Origin: Polaribacter butkevichii
GTDB taxonomy: Bacteria > Bacteroidota > Bacteroidia > Flavobacteriales > Flavobacteriaceae
Length of the DNA stretch: 64,000 bases
Reading direction: 5' to 3'
NCBI RefSeq assembly: GCF_038024105.1
Contig: NZ_CP150661.1
Location: 3,191,501-3,255,500, forward strand
The position numbers were made by a program, and so were the translations under genes. Numbering within the stretch: position 1 is the first letter of the stretch; each line of letters opens with the position of its first letter. The notes under the pieces were generated by a model. That model had not been told where the DNA came from, made no database searches, and saw only the letters and a list, made by a program, of their open reading frames with translations. Positions 29,010 through 37,499 of this stretch are shown piece by piece.

Positions 29010-32000
29010 ATGAAATTATCAGTAGTAAAAATTCGTACAACCATTTGTTTAATGATGGCTTTTGGTTTATTTTTTTTAAATGCTCATGAGTCTTTTGGGC
29101 AAGCAACCAATGCTTCTATAAGAGGTATTATAAAAGATAGTAGCGGAGAGCCACTAATGGGGGCTACTATTATTGTTAAAAATATTTCAACAGGGTTTAG
29201 CTCAGGTACAATAACAAATGAATCTGGAAGTTATAAAATTCAGCAATTACCTTTAGGTGGGCCTTATAATGTAACAGCCAAATACCTTGGGTTTCAAGAT
29301 GTGGTTAAAAAAGGCTTTACTTTAAACTTAAGTGATGTAATTACAATAGATTTTTTGTTACAAGAATCTGCTACTTCTTTAGATGAAATTGTTGTTTCTT
29401 CTAATAGTATTGTAAAACGTATTCAACAAATGGGGGCTTCTACAAAAATAGGTGCTGGACAAATTAAAAATTTACCATCAGAAGGAAGAAATTTTACCAG
29501 ACTTACAAGTTTATCGCCCTTACAAGGAGCCGGAAGTCTTAATTTAGGAGGACAAAGAAGAACTTCTACAAATGTAACTATTGATGGTGTTAATTTTAGA
29601 AATACACTTACAGCAGGAGAAATTGGTAGAGGACCTTACACAATTTCTCAAGAAGCGATTAGAGAGTTTGAGGTGTCTACAAATGATTATGATGTAACAC
29701 AAGGACGCCAAGGAGGAGGATCTATTACTTCGGTAACAAAATCTGGAACAAATGAATTTGAAGGAAGTGCTTTTTTTTATCATAGAGCAGACAATCTTCA
29801 GAGTCAATATACTATTCAAGGACAAGAAAGAGATGCCGATTTTTATAACTCTCAATCAGGATTAAGTATTGGAGGACCTTTAATTAAAGATAAATTACAT
29901 TTTTTCTTAGTGTACGAAAGACAAGATGCAGGAGATCCACAGTTTATTGCAAATATTCAAAATGATGATGATGCCAATCGTTTACGAATTTCAGAAAATA
30001 GTTTAAATCGTTTTTTACAAATTGGTAGAGACAAATATGGTTTAAGCAATTCTAAGCAAGTAGGTCAATTTGATAGAGTTACTGAGGCTAATAATTTGTT
30101 TTTAAGATTAGATTGGCAAATTAATGACAAACATAGGTTAACATTTAGAAATCTTTATAATAAATGGGACAACCCTTTTAGTGTAAGTGATAATTCTAAT
30201 ATAGAAGTAGCAGAATCTTATTCAGATTTTGTGTCTCATGAAAATAGTATGTTTCTTTCTTTACGTTCTAATTTTTCATCAAGCGTAACTAATGAGTTTA
30301 AAGTGCAATATCAAAGAGCAGAACGTATTTTTAGTCCAAATTCAGAATTGCCGTCACAAAATATTCCAAGAGCAATTGTACAAGTAACCTCTGTATTACC
30401 AAATGGTAATAATAGTACTAGAAGTGTACAGTTAGGAGGACAGCGTTTTACACCAGAAACCAATTTAGAAAATCAGGTACAAATTTCTAATACTACCTAT
30501 GTTAGTTCAGGTAAGTTTAATTTTACTTTTGGTACAGATAACTTAATAACTTCTTTAGAAACACAATTGTCTAATGAACAAAATGGTCGTTTTTTCTTTG
30601 ATTCTTTAGATGATTTTGATAATTTAAACCCATCTAGATATGCTCGTGAAGTGCCTTTACAGGGATCTACTTTAGTAAAACAAACTGTTTTAGATTTATC
30701 AGTTTTCGGTCAGGTAGAGTTTGATATTAATCCAAATTTAAACTTTGTAGGTGGTATACGTTATGATGCAACTGCATTTGTAGATGCAGCAGAATTTAAT
30801 CCTTTGGTGTATCAAGAATTAGGAATTCGTACAGATGAAAAACCAGAAGATTTTGATAATATTCAACCTAGATTTCAATTAACGTGGAATATCAAAGGAA
30901 ATGATACTGATATTTTAAAAATAGGTGGAGGTGTATTTACATCACAACCACATTATTATGCACAAGTAAATAACATTCAAAATAGCGGAACTTTAATAGG
31001 TGCTATTGATGTTACAGGGGCAAATGTTCCTACTCCAGATTTTATTGGTTATAGAAATGATCCAAGTACTGTACCAGGTGTACCAGCGGGAGTTACTCCT
31101 TTTTCTACAATAAATGCTGTGAGCCCAGATTTTGAAGTGCCTACCATCTACAAAGCAAATATTAATTACACGCACTTTTTTGGAGATAGATATAGTTTGG
31201 GGGTTAATGCTGTTTTTAGTCATACTAAAAATAACTACGTGTATCAAGAAACCAATTTAGTGGCAGAACCTTATTTTGTAACGCTACAAGGTAGAGAGGT
31301 TTTTGTACCAGCAAATACTATTGCAGAGAATGGTCGTGCAGATTGGACAAAATCTAGAGTTTCTGATTTAGTAGGTAGAACATTGGTTTTAAATTCTGAT
31401 GGTATTTTAGATAACCTTGCATTAGTTATAGAGGGTTCTGCTAAAATAGGTGAAGATGGTTATGTAAACGCAAGTTTTACGGTAAATCAATCAAAAGACA
31501 ACTCATCATACAATTGTTGTGTTGCAAATACGTCTACATTTCTTCCTGTTTCAGGAGATCCAAGAGATTTAAATTATGGATATTCAGACAATCATTTTGA
31601 TACTAAAATTGTAGTAAATGGTGCGAGTCCAACTTGGAAAGGGTTTACCTTAGGAGCAACAATTGTAGGTACTGGTGGTACAAGGTATTCTTTAAAATCT
31701 GGAGGAGGTAGAAGCGCAAACGGAGATTTTAATTTAAGTAATGAAATTGCATATATTTTTGATCCAAGTGATGCAAATACGCCACAATACATTAAAGATA
31801 GTTATAACGAGGTTTTAAATGATCCAGAAACATCAGAAGGATTTAAAGAGTATTTAAAAGAAAGCTTTGGTAGTTTTGCAGAAAGAAATGGAGGGAAAAA
31901 TCCTTTTAGTGCAACCGTAGACCTTCGTCTTCAGAAAAAGTTTAATTTATCTAATGATAAACATTCTTTAGAGCTTTCTGCAGATGTTTTTAATTTTATG

Positions 32001-32183
32001 AATTTATTAAACAAAGAATGGGGGCGTAGTCATAATCTAGGGAATAGAGATTTTATGAATATCAATGGTTTTGATCAGGCAACAAATAGTTATCAGTATA
32101 ACGTGCAAACAGGTGCTGGTACAGAGCCTATTAACGGTACTCCTTGGAGATTGCAACTTGGTGTAAGATATTCCTTTAATTAA
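29010..32183 (+). CDS. Oar-like TonB-dependent receptor
   Basis: 1057 residues. Signal peptide (1-30, ending ESFGQ), carboxypeptidase-regulatory-like domain (about 35-120, ASIRGIIKDSSGEPLMGATI), a plug (about 125-250, with VKRIQQMGASTKI and INFRNTLTAGEIGRGPYTISQEAIREF-like stretches), and a long barrel ending TPWRLQLGVRYSFN with the terminal aromatic residue. The plug-to-barrel layout matches the Oar family of Bacteroidota and Myxococcota. Two lipoprotein phosphoesterases follow on the same strand, so a phosphorylated or nucleic-acid-derived ligand is plausible but unproven. Confidence 0.9.
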   Translation: MKLSVVKIRTTICLMMAFGLFFLNAHESFGQATNASIRGIIKDSSGEPLMGATIIVKNISTGFSSGTITNESGSYKIQQLPLGGPYNVTAKYLGFQDVVKKGFTLNLSDVITIDFLLQESATSLDEIVVSSNSIVKRIQQMGASTKIGAGQIKNLPSEGRNFTRLTSLSPLQGAGSLNLGGQRRTSTNVTIDGVNFRNTLTAGEIGRGPYTISQEAIREFEVSTNDYDVTQGRQGGGSITSVTKSGTNEFEGSAFFYHRADNLQSQYTIQGQERDADFYNSQSGLSIGGPLIKDKLHFFLVYERQDAGDPQFIANIQNDDDANRLRISENSLNRFLQIGRDKYGLSNSKQVGQFDRVTEANNLFLRLDWQINDKHRLTFRNLYNKWDNPFSVSDNSNIEVAESYSDFVSHENSMFLSLRSNFSSSVTNEFKVQYQRAERIFSPNSELPSQNIPRAIVQVTSVLPNGNNSTRSVQLGGQRFTPETNLENQVQISNTTYVSSGKFNFTFGTDNLITSLETQLSNEQNGRFFFDSLDDFDNLNPSRYAREVPLQGSTLVKQTVLDLSVFGQVEFDINPNLNFVGGIRYDATAFVDAAEFNPLVYQELGIRTDEKPEDFDNIQPRFQLTWNIKGNDTDILKIGGGVFTSQPHYYAQVNNIQNSGTLIGAIDVTGANVPTPDFIGYRNDPSTVPGVPAGVTPFSTINAVSPDFEVPTIYKANINYTHFFGDRYSLGVNAVFSHTKNNYVYQETNLVAEPYFVTLQGREVFVPANTIAENGRADWTKSRVSDLVGRTLVLNSDGILDNLALVIEGSAKIGEDGYVNASFTVNQSKDNSSYNCCVANTSTFLPVSGDPRDLNYGYSDNHFDTKIVVNGASPTWKGFTLGATIVGTGGTRYSLKSGGGRSANGDFNLSNEIAYIFDPSDANTPQYIKDSYNEVLNDPETSEGFKEYLKESFGSFAERNGGKNPFSATVDLRLQKKFNLSNDKHSLELSADVFNFMNLLNKEWGRSHNLGNRDFMNINGFDQATNSYQYNVQTGAGTEPINGTPWRLQLGVRYSFN

Positions 32184-32206
32184 AATAAGAATTGTTTCAT
32201 TTTTAT

Positions 32207-32234
32207 GGGGTTTGGTATTTCTCTATCAGGCCCC
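32207..32234 (+). terminator. Terminator or attenuator between the receptor and the lipoprotein genes
   Basis: Stem GGGGTTTG / CAGGCCCC (8 bp, two G-U), 12-nt loop, then T5. It sits in the 67-bp gap before the EEP lipoprotein, so it may reduce rather than stop read-through. Confidence 0.6.
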
Positions 32235-32250
32235 TTTTTATTTATAGCGT

Positions 32251-33252
32251 ATGAAAAATAGTATTTATAGTATTGTATTTTTAATTTTAACAGGATGCGT
32301 TGGGTCTAAAAATTTAATAGAAAAAGATTCCTTTTTTTCTAAAGAAAATTACATAGCCAAGCATCATGGAGAAGTAATTCCTGTTGGATATCAATATCCT
32401 AAAAAAGATAGTTTTAAAGTGCTTTCTTGGAATGTAGAGCATTTTGTAGATTCTTTTGATGATCCGTATATAGATTCTAATAGAGAAAATAAACCAGATT
32501 CTTTAATGGCAAATAAGGTTGCTTATTTAGTTGCCTCTTTAAAGGAAATAGATGCAGATGTTGTTGTTTTACAAGAATTTGAGAGTGCCAAATTTTTAAG
32601 AAGTATTGCTAATAATCGTTTGCAAAATATGGGGTATACATACTTTGCAGATGTACCCAGTCATGGTTGGTATATGAATGTGGTTGTTATGAGTAAATTT
32701 CCATTAGGCATTATTTATGGTTATGGAAATGTAACGACTCCAGTTCTTGAATATAGAAATGATGAAGGAGCTCCAGAGACTCAAAACACGTTAAATACTA
32801 GAATGTGGTCTGTTGAGGTGTATCCTAATCCGGATTATAATTTTTTACTTACCGGCGTCCATTTAAAAGCGGGTAGAGGAGAAAGAAATATAGCTATGAG
32901 AAAGGGGCAGATTAATTTTTTAAAACAACAATTTAAGCGCTTTTTAAAAGAGGATAAAAACAAGAATATTTTAGTGGTTGGAGATTTTAATAGTGTACAA
33001 GGTAGCGAGGAGATTAATCTATTTCTAAATGAAAAAGTAAAGAGAGAAAAATTTATCGATCCATTACCAGAAACGGTAATGACACATACTTCTGATGATC
33101 CTAAACGTAGGTTAGATTATATGTTGATGAATACCAATATGTACAAAGAATATAAAGAGAATTCTGCGAATGTTCCTCAACTTTTTAAGCCAAAAAAAAT
33201 GAGAGAAATTAGCGATCACTTACCAGTTACTTCAACATTTATCATTAAATAA
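32251..33252 (+). CDS. Lipoprotein of the endonuclease/exonuclease/phosphatase family
   Basis: 333 residues with a lipobox (LTGC, Cys at residue 16), so membrane-anchored outside the cytoplasm. EEP-family motifs are all present: LSWNVEHFV (Asn), VVLQEFE (catalytic Glu, metal), LTGVHLKAG (His), VVGDFNSVQG (Asp/Asn), RRLDYM (Asp) and a final ISDHLPV (Asp-His pair). It should cleave phosphodiester or phosphate-ester bonds, for example of DNA or phospholipid-derived molecules. It lies 12 bp before a PhoD-like lipoprotein and behind a TonB-dependent receptor. Confidence 0.9.
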   Translation: MKNSIYSIVFLILTGCVGSKNLIEKDSFFSKENYIAKHHGEVIPVGYQYPKKDSFKVLSWNVEHFVDSFDDPYIDSNRENKPDSLMANKVAYLVASLKEIDADVVVLQEFESAKFLRSIANNRLQNMGYTYFADVPSHGWYMNVVVMSKFPLGIIYGYGNVTTPVLEYRNDEGAPETQNTLNTRMWSVEVYPNPDYNFLLTGVHLKAGRGERNIAMRKGQINFLKQQFKRFLKEDKNKNILVVGDFNSVQGSEEINLFLNEKVKREKFIDPLPETVMTHTSDDPKRRLDYMLMNTNMYKEYKENSANVPQLFKPKKMREISDHLPVTSTFIIK

Positions 33253-33264
33253 AAAATAGAAAAC

Positions 33265-34299
33265 ATGAAAAAAATTATTATAGTACTTGTAGTTTTTACA
33301 GTTTTGTCTTGTAAAACAACTTCTAAATCAAGTAAAAATAAAGCTTATTTGAAGCAGTCAACAAAAGAAAAAACAGCTGACTTTGTACTTGCTTTTGGTT
33401 CTTGTAATAAACCTGATCAAACAAATCTGTTATGGGATGATATTGTTGGATTAAATCCAGATGTATGGTTATGGGGAGGAGATATTATTTATGCGGACAC
33501 AGAGGATATGGATAAAATGGAAGCAGATTATAATCTTCAAAAAAAGCAAAAAGGATATGCAAACCTTTTAAAAGAAACGAAGGTTTTGGGAACTTGGGAT
33601 GATCATGATTTTGGAGCCAATGATGCAGGAATAGAATATCCTAAAAAAGAAAAAAGTCAGGAACTATTGTTGAATTTTTTGGGAGTTGATAAAAATTCTC
33701 CGAGAAGAAAAAAAGAAGGGGTATATCATTCTGAAGTTATAGAAACAGCTAAAGGATCTGTAAAAATTATTTTGTTAGATACTCGTTATTTTAGAACAAG
33801 TATAAACAAAGAAAGTGTAAATGGTGTTCAAGAGAGTCGTACTATTTTAGGAGAACAACAATGGGCTTGGTTAGAAAGTGAGTTGGTTAATTCATCTGCA
33901 AAATTTAATATCATTTTAAGTAGTGTCCAGGTAATTGCAGAAAAACATCCTTATGAAAAGTGGGCAAACTTTCCGTTAGAACGTAAAAAACTACTTGATG
34001 TAATTGTATCTTCAAAAGCTAATAATGTTATTTTATTGTCTGGAGATCGTCATATATCGGAGTTTTCTAAAGAAGAAGTAAATGGCTTAAGCTATCCTTT
34101 AATTGATTTTACATCTAGTGGAATGACACACGCAAGTGAGAACTTTACTAAAGAATACAATCCTGCAAGAGTAGGTAGCGTTGTTTCTACAAAAAGTTTT
34201 GGGGTGTTAAAAATTAATTTTGATAAAAAAAAGGTTGTGATGGAAATGCGTGGAGACGACACGTTACAACAAAAAATAGAACAAATTTATCCTTTATAA
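33265..34299 (+). CDS. PhoD-like metallophosphatase lipoprotein
   Basis: 344 residues with a lipobox (VLSC, Cys at 16). The metallophosphatase motifs are AFGSCNKPDQTN, WLWGGDIIYADTED, GTWDDHDFGANDAG, SSVQV, and LLSGDRHISEF, matching the alkaline phosphatase D/PhoD-like family, which uses Fe/Ca or similar metal centres on phosphodiesters and phosphomonoesters. It forms an operon with the EEP lipoprotein (12 bp spacing). Together they suggest surface or periplasmic release of phosphate. Terminator at 34341. Confidence 0.88.
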   Translation: MKKIIIVLVVFTVLSCKTTSKSSKNKAYLKQSTKEKTADFVLAFGSCNKPDQTNLLWDDIVGLNPDVWLWGGDIIYADTEDMDKMEADYNLQKKQKGYANLLKETKVLGTWDDHDFGANDAGIEYPKKEKSQELLLNFLGVDKNSPRRKKEGVYHSEVIETAKGSVKIILLDTRYFRTSINKESVNGVQESRTILGEQQWAWLESELVNSSAKFNIILSSVQVIAEKHPYEKWANFPLERKKLLDVIVSSKANNVILLSGDRHISEFSKEEVNGLSYPLIDFTSSGMTHASENFTKEYNPARVGSVVSTKSFGVLKINFDKKKVVMEMRGDDTLQQKIEQIYPL

Positions 34300-34340
34300 T
34301 AATTTATAAAGGTTTCACAAGTAATATGCCCTTTGCATAC

Positions 34341-34359
34341 AACTCTTAAAATTAGAGTT
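34341..34359 (+). terminator. Terminator of the phosphoesterase operon
   Basis: AACTCT / AGAGTT stem with a 7-nt loop, followed by T6. Confidence 0.65.
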
Positions 34360-34439
34360 TTTTTATGTAGAACACGAAATATATTGTGTTACTTAAACTT
34401 AATTTTAAGGCTAAAGAAAGGGTTTTATGTTCAGGGATT

Positions 34440-35063
34440 TTAAAAGACTAATTGTTTTTCTAGTATAGAAGCAACAGTTTGACGGGTGACCCCAATAAGG
34501 TCACCCATATCTTTTTTAGATAATACATTAAAAAGAAGAAAAGGAGTTCCTTTTGTATCTATGATTTCGATATTCAATTGTTTTTGAAGAGCGGTTATTC
34601 TTTCTTCAATTTGCTTTTCTTTAATGTTTTTTAACTTTAATTCTGCAGAACACCACCTTTTTACAAGGTAAGAAATAAACCAATTGGTAATAATTGGGTT
34701 TGTTACTATAATTGTTTTAAAAAAATCTAAATTGTACAATCTAATTTTACTATCTACTAAGGCTTTTGCATATTCTTGAAACTGTCCATTTAAATATTTT
34801 AAGTTGCCAAAGAATTCCATAGAAGGTAAAATTTCGTAAACATAACTATCTCCATTCTCAGAATATCCACCTAGTTTTACCGCTCCAGTTAATACTTCAT
34901 AAATGTAATTGTCTTTATTTGGTGGTAAATAAATATATCCATTCTTTTTTACATCTATTTCTAGAATATGTTCTTTGTCGTACTGTATACCTAAACTCTT
35001 TAGCTGTGAGAAAAGATCAAATTCTTCAAATTCTTTATTAACAGGTCGAATTGTATTCTTCAT
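34440..35063 (-). CDS. Crp/Fnr-family transcriptional regulator with a short C-terminus
   Basis: 207 residues from the ATG at 35063; an in-frame ATG at 35120 adds a hydrophobic stretch unlike the family and is not preferred. The cyclic-nucleotide-binding-type beta roll (about 25-115: GYIYLPPNKDNYIYEVLTGAVKLGG, PSMEFFGNLKYL) and the dimerisation helix are present. The HTH (KKDMGDLIGVTRQTVASILEKQ) is reached, but the protein stops six residues later, without the usual wing of about 20-30 residues. Either this subgroup is short or the end is altered. The ligand is unknown. It precedes nothing obvious; the neighbour upstream is a DUF2383 gene. Confidence 0.85.
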   Translation of the reverse strand: MKNTIRPVNKEFEEFDLFSQLKSLGIQYDKEHILEIDVKKNGYIYLPPNKDNYIYEVLTGAVKLGGYSENGDSYVYEILPSMEFFGNLKYLNGQFQEYAKALVDSKIRLYNLDFFKTIIVTNPIITNWFISYLVKRWCSAELKLKNIKEKQIEERITALQKQLNIEIIDTKGTPFLLFNVLSKKDMGDLIGVTRQTVASILEKQLVF

Positions 35064-35226
35064 GATGAAAGGGGTTAATAAGTAAAAGTAGCTGATTGAA
35101 ATAGGTTTGATGTTAAGCAATCATTATTTAACAATTTAATTGAGCTCATTTTTTTAATTATGATGTTTTACTGTTTGTTAAGTTTAAAGATGTTTTTTGT
35201 TGTTTCTCGACTTTAATAAAATCAAC

Positions 35227-35260
35227 AAAAAAGTCAACCCTGTTAAGGATTGACTTTTTT
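35227..35260 (-). terminator. Terminator of the first DUF2383 gene
   Basis: Perfect 11-bp stem AAAAAAGTCAA / TTGACTTTTTT, T run on either strand. It lies between two minus-strand genes, so the DUF2383 and Crp/Fnr genes are probably separate units. Confidence 0.8.
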
Positions 35261-35309
35261 AAGTGTTTTGTGATCTATAATTAGATGTAAGACTACTTCT
35301 ATTTTATGA

Positions 35310-35759
35310 TTAGGCTAACTCTTCTTTTACCATTAATAAATTAATGGCAGATTGAATTTTCTGATGTTGCATTTCTATCATTTTTCTAGTTGATGGAGCA
35401 AATTCATCATCTTTTTCTAGAATTTCGGCATATTCGTCTAAACTTGTTTTTTCACCTCTAAGGGCTTCTTCTAAAATAGCCTCTTCATCATTTGCGCTAA
35501 ATAAAGATTTTAGTGTCATCCAATTTCTGTGCACTGTTCCTTTAAAAGTACCATCATCTTCTGGTATTTGTCCGTGAGATAAAATCTCTGTTCTAAGTTC
35601 TTTTGCAAATTGACTTCTTTCTGATGCTCTATTTTTAAAGAAGATTTTTAATTTTGGACTCTCTACATTTTCTGCAGCGTTTAAATACCCTTTTTCGGCA
35701 TCATAATTTTTCTCTAATAATTCGTTTAATTTGTTCGAAATTTTTTCTGTGTACTTCAT
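35310..35759 (-). CDS. PA2169-like four-helix-bundle protein (DUF2383), copy 1
   Basis: 149 residues, almost wholly alpha-helical and charged: EKISNKLNELLEKNYDAEKGY, FFKNRASERSQFAKELR, VHRNWMTLKSLF, EEAILEEALRGEKTSLDEY. The Glu-containing E-x-x-R/H helices resemble ferritin-like bundles, and DUF2383 proteins are often stress-induced; no function is established. A clear paralogue lies at 44253, with the same VHR/AHRxWM and RGEKT blocks. Confidence 0.88.
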   Translation of the reverse strand: MKYTEKISNKLNELLEKNYDAEKGYLNAAENVESPKLKIFFKNRASERSQFAKELRTEILSHGQIPEDDGTFKGTVHRNWMTLKSLFSANDEEAILEEALRGEKTSLDEYAEILEKDDEFAPSTRKMIEMQHQKIQSAINLLMVKEELA

Positions 35760-35824
35760 GTTGTCATTTTCATTTTAAAATTCCAATAGCTTGTTTTAAG
35801 ATGTGTATTGTTTCACATCTGATA

Positions 35825-35832
35825 CAAAATTA
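35825..35832 (-). promoter_or_regulatory. Candidate -7 element for the first DUF2383 gene
   Basis: TAATTTTG on the minus strand, matching TAnnTTTG, 66 bp before the start codon; no TTG at the usual spacing. Confidence 0.35.
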
Positions 35833-35940
35833 TAAAAGAAGAGGCTTTGTTATTAGTTCATAAGATTTTGATTTTAACTCATTTGATTTTAAAACTTTTT
35901 TCTTCGTTTTTTTTATCGTTTTGGTTACTTACTAACGTTA

Positions 35941-36026
35941 TTTGCGTTAGGGATTAAACGGTTTGTTTGAGCTCTTTTTGAGGTACGAAAAAAAGCGAGT
36001 AGTGAAAGCCCGCTCGAACGCCCTAA
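35941..36026 (+). repeat. Family B intergenic repeat, copy 3 (long)
   Basis: It starts GCGTTAGGGATTAAACGG, contains TGTTTGAGCTCTTTTT, then AAAAAAAGCGAGT and GAAAGCCCG, and closes with CGCCCTAA, which pairs with the initial TTAGGG. The same blocks occur in reverse orientation at 55469-55546. Confidence 0.75.
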
Positions 36027-36067
36027 AAAATATTGATATTTAGCAGTTTAGTTTAAAAAAGGTTTTG

Positions 36068-36075
36068 TATTTTTG
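36068..36075 (+). promoter_or_regulatory. Candidate -7 element of the rpsP operon
   Basis: TATTTTTG matches TAnnTTTG, 69 bp before the rpsP ATG; the upstream element at the expected spacing is only TTTA. Confidence 0.45.
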
Positions 36076-36144
36076 CGCCCACTTACTACGAGATGGTAAG
36101 ATTTTTAATAATCAAGGTCGAGAACCTTAACAAATTAACAAATT

Positions 36145-36681
36145 ATGTCTGTAAAGATTAGATTACAAAGACACGGTAAAAAAGGGAAACCATTCTATTG
36201 GATCGTTGCCGCTGATGCTCGTGCAAAAAGAGATGGTAAATACTTAGAAAAAATAGGTACTTACAATCCAAACGTTAACCCTGCAGTTATTGACTTAAAT
36301 GTTGATGGAGCAGTAAAATGGTTACAAAATGGTGCACAACCAACTGACACTGCAAAAAACATTTTATCTTACAAAGGTGCAATGTTAAAAAACCATTTAC
36401 TTGGTGGTGTTAGAAAAGGTGCTTTAACACAAGAACAAGCAGATGCTAAATTTGCAGCTTGGGTAGAAGCTAAAGAAGCTAAAATTTCTGACAAACAAGC
36501 TGGTTTATCTAAAGCAGAATCTGAAGCTAAAGCAGCAGCATTTGCAGCAGAAAAAGCAGTAAATGAAGCTAGAATTGAAGCAGCTAAACCAGTTGTTGAA
36601 GAGGTAGCAGAAGAAGTAGTAGCTGAGGCTGAAGAAGCTCCAGAAACTATTGATGATGCACAAGCAAAAGCAGCTGAATAA
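36145..36681 (+). CDS. rpsP: 30S ribosomal protein S16 with a long C-terminal tail
   Basis: 178 residues. The conserved core is residues 1-85 (SVKIRLQRHGKKGKPFYWIV, DARAKRDGKYLEKIGTYNPN, WLQNGAQPTDTAKNIL). The remaining ~90 residues are a Lys/Ala/Glu-rich helical and acidic tail not present in E. coli S16 (82 residues); extended tails are common in Bacteroidota. It is followed 19 bp later by rimM, the usual rpsP-rimM pairing. Confidence 0.97.
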   Translation: MSVKIRLQRHGKKGKPFYWIVAADARAKRDGKYLEKIGTYNPNVNPAVIDLNVDGAVKWLQNGAQPTDTAKNILSYKGAMLKNHLLGGVRKGALTQEQADAKFAAWVEAKEAKISDKQAGLSKAESEAKAAAFAAEKAVNEARIEAAKPVVEEVAEEVVAEAEEAPETIDDAQAKAAE

Positions 36682-36700
36682 ATTATAAATTTATACGAAG

Positions 36701-37225
36701 ATGCGTAAAGAAGATTGTTTTTATTTAGGCAAAATCGTTACAAAATATAGTTTTAAAGGTGAAGTTATTATCAAATTAGATACTGACGAACCTGAGTTGT
36801 ACACAGAAATGGAATCAGTTTATGTCGAATTTGGCACAAACTTGGTTCCATTTTTTATTGATAAAAGCTCACTACATAAAGGAAATCAGTTGCGTGTTCA
36901 GTTTGAAGACGTGTATTCTGAAGAAGAAGCAGATTCTATTTTAAAATGTGGTGTTTATTTACCAACAACGATGTTGCCAGAATTAACTGGCGATAAATTC
37001 TACTATCATGAAGTAATCGGTTTTACTGTTGTGGATGCTAATTTTGGAGAAGTTGGGCAAATTGTTCATATTAATGACAAAGCAGCACAACCTCTTTTTG
37101 AAATTGATAGAGACGGAAAAGAAATTTTTATTCCGATGGTAGATGATTTTATTAAGAAAGTAGATAGAGAAAACAATACAATAGAAGTTGATACTCCAGA
37201 AGGATTGATAGAATTGTACTTGTAA
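36701..37225 (+). CDS. rimM: Ribosome maturation factor RimM
   Basis: 174 residues, normal length. RimM binds S19 and assists 30S head maturation. Seen: N-terminal FYLGKIVTKYSFKGEVIIK, the EEADSILKCGVYLPTTMLPEL linker, and the PRC-barrel-like C-terminal domain (YYHEVIGFTVVDANFGEVGQIVHI, then EIFIPMVDDFIKKVDRENNTIEVDTPEGLIEL). It follows rpsP, and a tRNA-Ser gene lies 54 bp downstream. Confidence 0.96.
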   Translation: MRKEDCFYLGKIVTKYSFKGEVIIKLDTDEPELYTEMESVYVEFGTNLVPFFIDKSSLHKGNQLRVQFEDVYSEEEADSILKCGVYLPTTMLPELTGDKFYYHEVIGFTVVDANFGEVGQIVHINDKAAQPLFEIDRDGKEIFIPMVDDFIKKVDRENNTIEVDTPEGLIELYL

Positions 37226-37279
37226 TAAAAGGCATGTTGAATTTAAATATCAATAGATATTTTATAAAATTTGACATAT

Positions 37280-37366
37280 AGAAAGGTGTCTGAGTGGTCG
37301 AAAGAGCTACCTTGGAAAGGTAGTGTACTGGCAACGGTACCGAGGGTTCGAATCCCTTCCTTTCTA
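37280..37366 (+). tRNA. tRNA-Ser (anticodon GGA)
   Basis: 87 nt with acceptor stem AGAAAGG / CCTTTCT, the D-arm (TGAGTGGTCGAAAGA), anticodon stem CTACC / GGTAG with loop TTGGAAA (anticodon GGA at 37314-37316), a long variable arm (GTAC-tggcaacg-GTAC), and the T-arm GAGGG-TTCGAAT-CCCTT. The long variable arm and anticodon give serine. The CCA end is not encoded. The first pair is A-U and the discriminator base A, where G is usual for tRNA-Ser. Confidence 0.95.
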
Positions 37367-37400
37367 CAAGAAAGTATTTAAATTAAAAGTATAAAATTTA

Positions 37401-37427
37401 AAAAGTTCTGTGTTTAACAGAACTTTT
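37401..37427 (+). terminator. Terminator after rpsP-rimM-tRNA-Ser
   Basis: AAAAGTTCTG / CAGAACTTTT, 10-bp perfect stem, 7-nt loop, T run. Confidence 0.85.
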
Positions 37428-37499
37428 TTTAATTAATAACATCTCGATATAAATTTGATAAAAAATCAAATTAACTCGATGAGACAGAAGGAAAATATA

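Larger units (their letters stand above)
35760..36144. other. Divergent region upstream of rpsP
   Basis: 385 bp. It holds a -7 element for the DUF2383 gene (35825-35832, minus), the long family B repeat (35941-36026) and the rpsP promoter element (36068-36075). No ORF is supported. Confidence 0.65.

Noticed and set aside
34380..34470. Frameshift restoring the missing end of the Crp/Fnr regulator
   Set aside because: Reading the other frame past 34440 gives a short, non-family peptide ending soon, so no clear frameshift could be shown.
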